Positions 35,421-45,403 of a stretch of DNA of 64,000 bases are shown one piece after another (within the stretch, counting starts at the first letter, position 1; each line of letters opens with the position of its first letter). The translations under genes and the position numbers were made by a program. The stretch covers positions 1,984,001-2,048,000 of the forward strand of contig JBHGNT010000008.1 of the NCBI GenBank assembly GCA_043228905.1, written 5' to 3'. Below the pieces are notes generated by a model. The model was not told the DNA's origin. It worked only from the letters and a program-made list of their open reading frames with translations, and did no database searches. The DNA comes from Azolla caroliniana (lineage: Eukaryota; Polypodiophyta).

Positions 35421-38400
35421 ATGGCCTATGAGACCCTACGCATGACCATATGGAATTGCAACGGCTCTCTACGGACAGATGTCGGATATTTTGAAGATAC
35501 ATTGAAAAACACAGATATTGATATGTATACCGAGACTCACCAATGTATGGCTAGCAAACTCCCTGAGGTCCAAGGATACAAATGGGAGTCAATATGTCGC
35601 CCCCAACCTCGGACACAAGGAAGCACTAGAGGTTCGGGAGGAGTGGCTATGCTATACAAAGAGGAGCTCCATGGTAGAGTGCATGTTGTACATAAGGATG
35701 TGGATGCACGCTACATGTGGATATGCATAAAAAGAGGGGATCTTAGGGAGCTATATATTGCAATTTGCTACTTTCCACCAGACTATTCAAGGTTTGCACC
35801 TCTAGGTGAATCACCATATCTACCACTATATGATGATATCATAAGATTTGCTACTATGGGGGATATAATACTATTAGGAGATTTTAATGCACGAACCAAG
35901 GATGAACAAACAACTATATTTAACACCAACGAGGCTGTCTATGGAGAAGTTATGGTGGAAGAGGTTGGTCTAAAGAGAAAAGCTCAAGATATGAGTGCTA
36001 TAACTGAATATGGAAAACACTTTCTAGCCTTGGGAAGCGCGCATGGACTTGTGATATATAATGGCTTGTCACAATGGCCTGGATCAGATGCTTTGACATG
36101 TTGGAACCCAAAAGGGGGCTCAAGCACAGTCGATTATCTAATGGGATCTCCATCTCTTATACCTGAAATAAAAGTGTTCATTATATCGGGAAGACCTATT
36201 GGCTTGGCAGCTGATCATGCATATCTACGCTTTGAGGTAAAGGATGGATGCACAAAGGATGTATATGCTAAGGAGAGTGGGCTGGCTAGGTATCTATTCA
36301 CTCGCGAGACAATTGATGTCTATAGTTGTGGTGTATACAATGGCATGCTAGATTTGGATCCTTTCGCACCCCTTGAAGAACTTACCCAAGGTTTATCCAA
36401 ATCATTGCATAAAGCAGCCACAAAAGCCTTCCCTCACACAACGGCTAACCCCCCCAAACTCGGTAGAGTAATACAAAATAGTTGGTATGATGATGAATGT
36501 CGTGATACAAGGAGATGCTTGCAACGTGATATAACTCGGGGCATTTATACATACAACCAAGCGAGAGCAACCTTCCAACGCCTCGTAAGGAGGAAGAAGA
36601 GATTGTATTTGGCTAAATTTGAAGATCATTTGTATCGCTTGTTTCTAGGACGAGAGAGTAAAAGAGCATGGAAAATGTTTAATGAGAGGCAACCCACCAC
36701 ACAACTGAGCGCACCTCAGGTGTGGCACGAATATGCAAAGGTCCTATATGATACCCCGGGGCAACCTCCTCTTCCCCACCCGAATGCCTCACGCCCACAT
36801 GAATCAACCTTCTTTACACCACAAAATGTAAGAAATGCCATTGATAGGCTACAATTCGGGAAGGCCCAAGATCATGATGGCTTGGTGGGTGAACACTTTA
36901 TCTATGCCCGTGACACCTTGCTCCCATTGCTAGCACACATCTTTAATCGAGCCATGTGCGAAGGTTTTCCTACTAGATGAACTCAACATACCATTGTGCC
37001 AATCCTTAAGAGTGGAGACCCCATGATGCCAAGCAACTATAGGACAATCATGATTGGCCATTACTCGGCTAAACTATATGGCTCGATTCTGGAATCAGAA
37101 TTGAGTATATGGGCAGAGCAAAATGGCTGCCGTTCAATTGGACAGGCAGGCTTTCGGAAGGGTTTCACAACTTTGGATCACATATTCACCCTCCGGGCCC
37201 TTATTGAGGAGGGCAGAGCCCACAATAAGAGGATTTATTGCTGCTTTGTGGATTTTCGAAAAGCCTTTGACACTGTGCCACGTGCTCGGCTTATGCAGCG
37301 GCTAGAGGCCATTGGTGTTCCTATAGATATGCAATGGGGAATCTATGCACTCTATGAATCTGTTTCAGGAAAAGTTCGGTCTCCTAAGGGCTTGTCAGAG
37401 GCGGTGGCCAGCACAATTGGCGTGAAGCAAGGATGCCCACTATCCCCCACACTCTTCGGTCTCTATATAGATGAGGTATCACAGTACATAGAGAGATTTG
37501 GTGGTTCCGGAGCACACCTAGCAGGTATAGCTATACAGATATTACTATATGCTGATGATATTGTGCTGATCTCTGACTCTCCGGAGGGACTACAAAGACA
37601 TCTAAATGCCTTAAAACTATTTTGTACGGACAAAGGTTTGTCAATCAACATGAATAAAACTAAAGTGATGGTGTTTAACACCACCCAAGCATGGGTAACA
37701 AGATCAGAACCAGAATTCTTCTTGGGAGAGGAAAAGGTGGAATACACACGCTCCTACACATACCTAGGAGTAACATTTACAGGACCTAGGTTCTCCTTAC
37801 AGGAGGCCGCTTGTGCCCGACTTTCTCGTGGATATGCAGCCCTGGGTGCTCTCGAAAGACAATGTGCACATTTGCAGTTCCAAGAACCACGGACTAAGCT
37901 GTGGTTATTTGATACACTTGTCACACCAACTCTTCTCTATGGAGTAGAGACATGGGGACCGAGTCTTAACAAGGCAAATCATTGGAAAGATTTAGAGAGA
38001 CCTTTAGTGTCAATGATTGCTCGCATGATAAGGAGCAAAGCATCGGTGCCCCACGATATAATCCGGGCAGAGATGGGAGCAGCACCTATAATAACCGAGG
38101 CATTGTTCCGATCAGTGACATTTATCCAATGTCTTTGGGAGCTCCCTAAACGAAGGTACCCAAGGTTGGCAATTATGTCATCAAGACAATTGGCTGAAAA
38201 TGGAGACACTCACTGTTGGTATGCTGAAATGCAACAATGGTTCGAGTCACATGGCATGAGTATAAATGCACTACCCCCGTTCCAATATAGCTTGGACTGT
38301 CCCCATCTCAATATGACCAAAGTGGAAAAGAATAGAGTGATCCGAACTGATATTATTAACTTAGAAAACAAGATAACATGGATCAGCCCCAAAATAGCAC

Positions 38401-39115
38401 TTGGTACAAAGATGGCCCACTATAAGACACACTTCTTACATACATCGGAGGATGGATTTGTCATAAGGCCACCTTATATGGACATACATCTATCCTATGC
38501 GCTGCATAGTGTGATAGGGCAGCTGCGAACCTCATCACATCAGCTACAGATTGAGGTGGGCAGATATACACGACTACCTCTAGAAGAGAGAATTTGCCAA
38601 TTGTGTCATCAAGGAGTGGAATCTGAAGAACACTATGTCATTGTAGTGTCTTTTATGAAACCAGAGGGAGATACCATTGCCTCTTTAAACAAGGCTTTGG
38701 CCCACTACGCAAGGTAATGGAATATGAGGACCAAAGATGCCTAGGACTTTTCTTGCTCGAGCTCAAGAGACATCGGGAAAAGTTGTTGAAGAATACAGCC
38801 ACACAAGCTCATCCACAAAGAACAATCACAACTTTCTTTAGCTCCATGACTCCTAATGCTAGAAGTCAACCCCAGGATACACAAATGGGATGCAGACCAG
38901 GATATAACAAAGGGGTTACGATTGATCGGGCAATGACAATTTGCCGTGCACGTAGGCCCCGGCCCCATGGACCACGACCTCGACACCCTTGTCATCGACA
39001 AATAAAAGCCATTATCTCCCGCCATCGTAGGTGCTTCCCTTGCTTCGGAGACATTTCCATTCTGGATCGACCTATGATAGAGATCTTTCGGAGACAAAAG
39101 CTACAATACACCTAA
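35421..39115 (+). pseudogene. LINE ORF2: AP endonuclease, reverse transcriptase, CCHC finger; one stop and one frameshift
   Basis: ATG 35421 is in the same frame as ORF1 and starts six bases after the ORF1 stop. The endonuclease spans about residues 5-270 (MTIWNCNGS, DMYTETH, LLGDFNARTKDE, STVDYLMGS, LAADHAYLRF), so the catalytic Asn, Glu, Asp and His positions look intact. TGA at 36978-36980 interrupts one continuous frame (FPTR-stop-TQHTIVPILKSGDP), a likely CGA-to-TGA change. RT follows: AFDTVPRARL, GVKQGCPLSPTLFGLYIDEV, and YADD at 37548-37559. The finger CQLCHQGVESEEHYV lies near 38595-38640. A one-base shift there moves the remaining cysteine and tail into the frame ending at 39115 (GLFLLELKRHREKLLKN). 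The protein nicks target DNA and copies element RNA. Confidence 0.92.
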
Positions 39116-39318
39116 CTTGAGAATCTTGCATGTGCCAAAAACCAGATTCTCTCGTCTCTTTTCTTTTCATCTTATTTACTTTTATATTTACTGTGTAATA
39201 TTTACTTTATTTTGATTTGTTCTCAAAGACGAGAAAACATTTAAGATGTAATCTCTTATTCGGTCTTATAGGCCATTTTGGCCTCTTAAAAGACGTTAAT
39301 ATATCTTTCTTTCTTTCT

Positions 39319-39354
<36 letters not shown>
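39116..39354 (+). repeat. LINE 3' UTR with hairpin and microsatellite tail
   Basis: The 3' UTR ends with a perfect stem AGGCC (39270-39274), loop ATTTT, GGCCT (39280-39284). About 20 bases of AT-rich sequence follow, then (TTTC)4-(TC)n-(AC)n. The same layout recurs at 45105-45119 with an identical stem. Confidence 0.85.
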
Positions 39355-39355
<1 letters not shown>

Positions 39356-39740
39356 TTTTTGGCTTATGTATTGATAAATTAGAAGAAGTGGTGAATAAGG
39401 TTGCAAGAGAAGAAGGATTGAATGCCCCCAAATTGATGCAACATGTTATCTTATTGCTTCTATATGCACACGATGTGGCATGCTTCTCATATGATGTTGT
39501 TAGTATGCAACATTTACTTGGGGCATTAGAAGAATTTTGCCATAGTAGTTGACTAGCAGTGAATGTGGAGAAAACAAAAATGATGGTAGTGCAAACCATC
39601 CAACCTCATCATTACCCTATGCTCACATCTAGAGGTGAACATATACAATTTGTTCGAAGCTTTAAATATCTTAGTATTGATATACCCGCCACAAATAAAT
39701 GAAGTGCATGCTTTGATTCTAGGCTCCAAGCCAGCTGGAA
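39355..39740 (+). pseudogene. second, more decayed LINE reverse-transcriptase fragment
   Basis: Directly after the microsatellite tail the frame opens as LFGLCIDKLEEVVNK, the same RT motif-B neighbourhood as the complete LINE (LFGLYIDEVSQYIE). It continues LLLLYAHDVACFSYD, where the catalytic YADD is changed to YAHD, and then VNVEKTKMMVVQT and FVRSFKYLSID with stops. It is a related but distinct LINE lineage, judged by sequence difference. It lacks both ends. Confidence 0.8.
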
Positions 39741-39799
39741 ATCATATTACCTTTTGGAGAACCAGTGCAACCACAATGATACTTGTGGATGGGGAATAA

Positions 39800-40726
39800 A
39801 ACTACTGTTGTTCAATTGCAGGCCACTCTCATGTCCAATGGATACAAACTCAAAGCTATTTCGTGAAGACAATTCTCCCATATTTGAGGATATCATGAAA
39901 TATAGAAGGTTAATTGGGTTCCTTCTTCACTTAACTTATACCAAGCCTGATTTGTCCTATAGCGTGAGTATTCTTAGCCAATTCTCAAGTGCTTCAAGAC
40001 AAAGTCATTGGCAAGCAGTTATTCGAGTTCTTCGGTATTTGGCCAACACACTTGACTATGGTCTGTCTTTTAGAGGCGGCATTGAGCTTGGGTACTCAAA
40101 TGCTAATTAGGCAGGTGATATTGATTTTAGAAGGTCCACATCTAGCTATTGTTTTATGTTAGCTTCATGCTTGATTTCTTGGAAATCGAAGAAGCAAAAC
40201 TCAATTTCTACTTCATCGACAGAAGCTGAATATTGCGCCTACTTGGATACTTGTTGTGAGTTGCTATGGTTAATGCAATTGTTTTCACATTGGTGTTTGG
40301 CAAGTCTCTACTATTGTAGTTTTCACCGACAGCCGAAGTGCTCGTGCATTGGCAGCTAGCTCAACATTTCATGGTAGAACAAAACATATCTAAGTGCACT
40401 ACCATTTTGTTCGTGAATTAGTGAAATCACAAGTCATCAACTTGGCATATTGCCCTACTCAAGGAAATGTAAACCATTGATCAGCTCCTCAGTCGACTCA
40501 ATGTTGGACCACCGTTCTGGAGTTGAGAGGAGGTGTTGGAGGTGGCAGCTAGCTCAACATTTCATGGTAGAACAAAACATATCGAAGTGCACTACCATTT
40601 TGTTCGTGAATTAGTGAAATCACAAGTCATCAACTTGGCATATTGCCCTACTCAAGGAAATGTAAACCATTGATCAGCTCCTTGGTCGACTCAATGTTGG
40701 ACCGCCGTTCTGGAGTTGAGAGGAGG
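39800..40726 (+). pseudogene. Ty1/copia RT end and RNase H remnant
   Basis: 39813-40110 reads YRRLIGFLLHLTYTKPDLSY, then VLRYLANTLDYGLSF: the C-terminal RT-RNase H connection of copia Pol. After a TAG comes the RNase H core, STSSYCFMLASCLISWKSKK, STSSTEAEYCAYLD and so on. Later segments decay, and the end is duplicated (see the tandem repeat at 40351-40736). A purine tract GAGTTGAGAGGAGG directly precedes the LTR. The 5' part of this element is missing; it begins within the LINE debris. Confidence 0.88.
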
Positions 40727-40736
40727 TGTTGGAGGG
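40351..40736 (+). repeat. 193-bp tandem duplication across the RNase H end and LTR border
   Basis: The block GGCAGCTAGCTCAACATTTC at 40351 recurs at 40544. The copies differ at only a few bases (for example atatct/atatcg, ctcagt/cttggt, accacc/accgcc). The first copy already contains the purine tract and the first nine bases of the LTR (TGTTGGAGG) before returning to RNase H coding sequence. Confidence 0.95.
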
Positions 40737-41192
40737 TGGCAGCTCCAGACTTGCACTCTCTTTCATCTTTATTATCTCTGTACTACATTCTCTCTCTTCC
40801 CAGATTCTTGTCTCTCTAGAATCTACAACTCTTTAAATGCCTTCTCTCTCTAGAATCTGCAACGCTTTAAATGCCTTTTCTCTCTTCCACTTTTTCTAAG
40901 ATATTCCCTCTTATTCCTAGTTTATTGTACCTGTTTGGTAGTACAAGAGCCACTTAACTACCAAACAACCATTTCACTCACTTTCCCCAATTTTGTATAA
41001 ATAGGCTATACCAGCCTCTTTTGTAAATACTTTTACTTTTGTTGCTTGTTTGTTGCTACTTAAAAACAAGCTCTATTCTTTGGCTGTGTCTCTACTCTTT
41101 GCAACCATTTTTTCTACTGCTGTCTAACAGCCTTCTAACAGCTTGGCTGTGTTTAATTTGTTCTAACAATTGCTCCGTTGCTGCTATTAACA
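40727..41192 (+). repeat. 3' LTR of the copia remnant
   Basis: It starts TGTTGGAGGGTGGCAGCTCC right after a 14-base purine tract and ends CTATTAACA (466 bp). It contains a TATA-type box (TGTATAAATAGGC, about 40996) and a short internal duplication (ctctctagaatctacaactctttaaatgcc-type, 40811-40880). The 5' LTR is not in the window. Confidence 0.8.
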
Positions 41193-41204
41193 GCTTTTCT
41201 CACA

Positions 41205-41325
41205 TCTCTCTCTCTCTCTCTATGTGTATATATATATATAGATATATAGATAGATATATATACATACATACATACATACATACATACACACACATATGTG
41301 TGTATGTATGTATGCATGTATAATA
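41205..41325. repeat. (CT)n-(TA)n-(GATA)n-(CATA)n compound microsatellite
   Basis: A CT tract at 41210-41221 is followed by TATA, GATA, ACAT/CATA and CACA repeats, then TGTATG. The block immediately follows the copia LTR. Confidence 0.9.
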
Positions 41326-41341
41326 AGTTTCAAGGAAATTA

Positions 41342-41525
41342 CTAGCTTCTCACCGCAGCAAAAGCATCCACGATCTCTTCAATATCAGCATGAAATGTTG
41401 TTAAATCCGTAATGTCATGATATTCTTTGTCTGTTTTGAATGCTGTCATTCTCTGCGGTAGTCCTAAATCGTTTTCCATGTCTCTGTAAAGCAAAAGATG
41501 CATCTCAAATTTCAAAGTTTCCATG
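41342..41525 (-). CDS. possible exon of unknown function
   Basis: A - strand frame of 60 codons ends in TAG at 41342. It has normal-looking amino-acid usage (DLGLPQRMTAFKTDKEYHDI, DIEEIVDAFAAVRS). A polypyrimidine-CTTTACAG acceptor occurs inside it, so the real exon may start at about 41486 (DMENDLGLPQ). I recognise no family. No other exon could be attached with confidence; upstream on the - strand are MSL-leader-like sequences. It could also be part of an unrecognised transposable element. Confidence 0.25.
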
Positions 41526-42139
41526 ATCTTTTTCGTTCTTAGGTTGGTCCTTTTTATAATATGCCTACTTAACTATCGATATTTTGTTGAATTTTTGGGA
41601 ATTTGATTAGCTGGAATGACATGTTAGAAATTATGTAGAACTAAAATAGCATGTTCAAAATTTGCTCTAGAATCAAAGATAACTGAAAAAAGGGGATGTA
41701 ATGGTTGGAGCACATTTTGAATTACATTCACAGCCTATGTATCTTTGTTTTCAAATATGACAAGGGATTTATAGTTCTTTGTTAAAGGCAAGAAGTGACA
41801 AAACAATTTGCTTTCTATGTGAGAAAACACAATTTAATCATAGTTTTCTTTCTAAGCAATAAAATACTATTTAATCATAACTTGCTTTCGATGTGACAAA
41901 ACCATATTTAATCATAATTTGCAATCTATGTGAGAAAACCATAATTCCTGATAAAACCATCAACACAAGTGACATGGAAAGTGCTTTTGTATAGGAGTAG
42001 CTTGAATTCACATATTTAGGGAAAGTATATCTAGCGATGTTTTCAAAGAGGTGATCAAGAGAAACTTCAAAACTAGTGGGAAATCAAGGATTAAAATTGA
42101 AGAGAAAAACATGAACTAATTACTACATTATTATGCAAT

Positions 42140-42790
42140 AAGATGGATTCAAAAGTTGATGTTTCCTCCTTTCTGCATGAAACAATATCTAACCTCCTTT
42201 ATCCCATCAAGTTTACAGTAAGAAGAAAATGTATCAGGAAAGTTTCACAGGGATGCATAGGAAATCAGCAAAAAAACCGAAAAGAATTAAAACCAAGAAC
42301 TAACTATTATAGTAGTATGAGAAGCTGATTCAAAAGCTCATATTTTCTTCTTCTTTCTGCATAAAACAGTGTTTAGTCTCATTTTGATGTCCATCACTTT
42401 ACAAAGAGAACACCATAGCATCTGATGAAATCATTCATAGGAGCTTTCAATTTACTAAAAGAAGAAGAATGGATCACACAAATGAAAATAAGTCATAATC
42501 GGAACAAAAAACAAATTGCCACATGAAATAAAAAAGAAAACAAAACTAGGAAAAACAAGAAAACAACTGGAATAATCCCTACTATCGCTAATATTAATAC
42601 CTTGATCTGAGAAGAACCTTTCTGTCTGTCTGCGTCTGTGTGAGCAAGCAATGGAGAGATTTTTCACAATTTGATTTAATACAGAAATTGGTTGATTACA
42701 TATGTATATATTCTCGAAATTGCCCCTTCACTTTCAGCAATTCCCTGAATTTCCCTTCCCATGCACACAATACATTAGATACACATATAT
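42140..42790 (-). other. non-coding continuation of the MSL-leader paralog
   Basis: On the - strand the stretch TTTTGAATCAGCTTCTCATA (near 42340-42320) matches TTTTTGAATCAGCTTCTCATA of the MSL leader intron at 23695. Two internal diverged copies occur (around 42143 and 42325: gattcaaaag-ttgatgttt...tttctgcat-aaaca). A CTCAGATCAAG/GTATTA donor-like site lies at about 42602. No MSL coding exon was found. Confidence 0.45.
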
Positions 42791-43325
42791 GCATACGTAT
42801 GTGACCAAAGCCCACCTGTTTTTCTGCTACGAATGTTCCCGAATGCATCATCATACTTTCGGATGAAATATTTCAAAGAAAATCTCCATTTTCATGAGAA
42901 AGGGAAAAAAAGAACAAGACAGGTATATGAAATCGGTTCAAACATCCAACTTTTCTTCTCTCTTCTCCAGAAAACAATAATTAATTCCTACTTCTCCACC
43001 ATGTTTGATGAAGAAAACAACAACGTTTCTAATCCAATCACTTACAGAATCTGAATATACTAAGGAAAAGAAGAAAGTATTCCAACAACGTCGGGGGGGG
43101 GGGGGGGGGGGGCGTCAAAGAAGAACTTGTACCAAGATCGAAAAGCAGAAACAAACCAAAAAACAAGAAGTAAAAAGAGGAAGGAAGATTACTACTACCT
43201 CGTTTGGTGAGGTGAGCTGTCAAAGAAGAACTTGTAACAAGATCGAAAAGCAGAAACAAACAAAAAACAAGAAGTAAAAAGAGGAAGGAAGATTACTACT
43301 ACCTCGTTTGGTAAGGTGAGCTGGT
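42790..43325 (-). repeat. inverted paralog of the MSL leader exon/intron
   Basis: Read on the - strand from 43323, sequence matches the MSL leader from about 23200. ACCAAACGAG/GTAGTAGTAATC matches ACCAAACCAG/GTAGCAGTAATC. Then AACATGGTGGAGAAGTAGGA (43000 region) matches 23393-23412, followed by AAAAGTTGGATGTTTGAACC against AAAAGTTGGATTTTTGAACC, and GGGAACATTCGTAGCAGAAA against 23568. The similarity is collinear over about 400 bp of MSL, including the splice donor. The copy carries its own 105-bp internal duplication and a G20 run. Confidence 0.85.
43093..43324. repeat. G20 homopolymer followed by a 105-bp tandem duplication
   Basis: Twenty G residues occupy 43093-43112. The block GTCAAAGAAGAACTTGTA at 43114 recurs at 43219, both continuing through aagatcgaaaagcagaaac and ttactactacctcgtttgg. 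The copies are nearly identical. Confidence 0.95.
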
Positions 43326-44303
43326 TAGAAATCAAATTTTTTTTAGCTCAAGATGAGGTAGCAACATAAATAGAGGACATTATATGAAGCAAACCTTGGA
43401 AATACTAAAGCCATGTTCCATGCATCCACATTGACTTACTAATACGTTCTTTTCAACTTACCAAGAGGGCATGTTGAAGTGGTGGGTTCTTGTCTGTATC
43501 TAGGGGCCAAATTTACAAGCATAAATGGGAATTTCTCTATGAACACACCACCATGGATCGACTCACTTAAGGATATGCAACTTTGGCTATCCTTGAACTT
43601 TGGCACACTTCCTCCCCTACCCTTATGTATGATGCAACCATACGGGATTTAAGACACCCCATGTACATATCGACATAGAGAGTCCACTAATTATTATATT
43701 GTCCTAGATAATATATATCAAAGTATACACTCCACATGAGACCATTTGAGTTCAATTAACAAAAACCTCCCCCCTTGATAATAGAAGCATTGTTCCATCA
43801 GTCCAAAACAATCATCGATACTATTAAACCCATTTAGTGAGTTGTAACATTTTAGTCCGAACTTTGTTAGTGGCCAGCTCTCACAAATGTGAAAAAGGTC
43901 AAGACAAAAGAATAGTACTACAAAGAAAAACAAATATACAAAAGCTACACATGTGGATATTGATACTTGGATCAATTTAGGAAACTAGCATACATATTAT
44001 TTTTCATTCAATAGAAAATGAAAAGCTATGCAAGAAAATTACTCCTTATCACGCCCATGATAATAAAAAATATAGAGGCTAACCATGAGACAATCTGTTA
44101 AGAATGTCATGCTCTTGTGAAAATCGAAAGACATAGCCTTTTCCTTCTCCTTGCAATGAAGAAATCCACCTCACTAAAATGGAAACATGATGAGAAATTA
44201 CGTCCATGATCTGGTGTTGGTATGACACATATGCCTTATATCCTTGTATGCACAACCTTTGTTGTCATCGAAATGATCAAAGACAAGCACAAAAACGACT
44301 TGA
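43326..44303. other. AT-rich intergenic region
   Basis: No coding sequence is recognised. The part next to 44304 may be the former 3' UTR of the PABN retrocopy, because it lies downstream of that pseudogene's stop on the - strand. I could not identify a poly(A) remnant. Confidence 0.45.
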
Positions 44304-44936
44304 TCAAAGATAGGGTCTATATCGGATGGGCCTCCAGAACCTTGGCATCCTCCCATAACCATATGCATAGGATGGCATAAAGGGCATTCACAGCCGATAG
44401 CCATAAGGATTTAAAGCATGCCCTCGATATTGCTTCATACCAGGGATATTTGTCCTCTTAGTTGATACCTTTAGGGGATGGCCATGAAGTTCTGACTCAT
44501 TCAGCAGAACGATAATTTTGGACAGCTTCTAACCCTAGAAATTCTACATATGCATACCCTTTAGGTCGTCCGAATTTATCTGTCAAGATTGTCACACGAT
44601 TTACAGTACCACAAGACTGGACGCGTGCACAAGTAATCAACATTACCAACATAAACTGAGCGCGCATCAGCTTCTTCCTTGTTTTTGTTGCTGAGCCTGT
44701 GGCAGAGGCTGGGTCTTATACCACACCCATCACTTTCTCTACTTTCGCTTGCATGTCTCTCAAGGCAGCTGCCTCCTCTTCCATTTCTTTCATATCCTCT
44801 AGTTCCTTAGAAGCCACATCATCACCAATGCTATCTTCTTCCTTAACATCCCTTCCATATGGATTTCCTTCAAGGTTGGTCTCTAAATCTCCTTCAACAT
44901 CTTCAAGCATATCTCCACTATATCTCCTTCATGTCT
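44304..44936 (-). pseudogene. PABN: processed pseudogene of nuclear poly(A)-binding protein PABN (PABPN1)
   Basis: On the - strand: SKELEDMKEMEEEAAALRDM and QAKVEKVMGV (coiled-coil region), a stop, then [11 protein letters not shown] in another frame. The RRM follows in pieces: [34 protein letters not shown] and [11 protein letters not shown], then [20 protein letters not shown] in broken frame. The Arg/Pro/Tyr tail reads YAYGYGRMPRFWRPIRYRPY and ends at 44304. PABN binds nascent poly(A) tails in the nucleus and stimulates poly(A) polymerase. All parts are contiguous without introns, whereas the known plant genes have several. With multiple stops and shifts, this is a dead retrocopy. The N-terminus is cut at the junction with a LINE 3' end. 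Confidence 0.87.
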
Positions 44937-45160
44937 TCAATATACCTAACTTGAGAATCGCACATGTGCCAAAAACCAGAATCCCTCGTTTCTTCTCTTT
45001 GCATCTTATTTACTTTTATATTTACTGTGTTATATTTATTTTATTTTGATTTTGTTCTCAAAGACGAGAAAACACTGAAGATGTAATCTCTTATTTGGAC
45101 TTATAGGCCATTTTGGCCTCTTAAAAGACATTAACATATCTTTCTCTCTCTCTCTCTCTC
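44937..45160 (+). mobile_element. 5'-truncated copy of the same LINE family (3' UTR only)
   Basis: From ATATACCTAACTTGAGAATC to the (TC)n tail this stretch is collinear with the LINE 3' UTR at 39100-39340 (for example GTGCCAAAAACCAGA, TTTACTTTTATATTTACTGT). The hairpin AGGCC-ATTTT-GGCCT at 45105-45119 is identical. Only the last few bases of ORF2 and the UTR are present. Confidence 0.92.
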
Positions 45161-45259
45161 CATAGTTCCTACATTAACATATTTTGCAAACGATGAGGTG
45201 GAGAGTAGTAGTAACATATTGAGAGAGAGGTATATGAGACAACATGCATGGGTGCACAA

Positions 45260-45290
<31 letters not shown>

Positions 45291-45403
45291 CCTTAGAGTA
45301 GAGAGCTGGAGATGGTGGTGCAATCGGCGAGCAGCAAGCCTTCCTTGTAAAAGGCATCAACAATTTGGTCTGTTGCCTTAGTATCTATCTCACATATGTA
45401 TGT

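Larger units (their letters stand above)
34340..39354 (+). mobile_element. near-complete LINE (non-LTR) retrotransposon with APE endonuclease
   Basis: Layout: short leader, ORF1, ORF2 (AP-type endonuclease, RT, CCHC zinc finger), a 3' UTR of about 240 bp with a hairpin, and a (TTTC)n(TC)n(AC)n microsatellite tail instead of poly(A). A 5'-truncated relative is at 44937-45160. Only two lesions were found in ORF2 (one in-frame TGA and one frameshift), so insertion was fairly recent. No convincing target-site duplication was found by eye. Confidence 0.93.
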
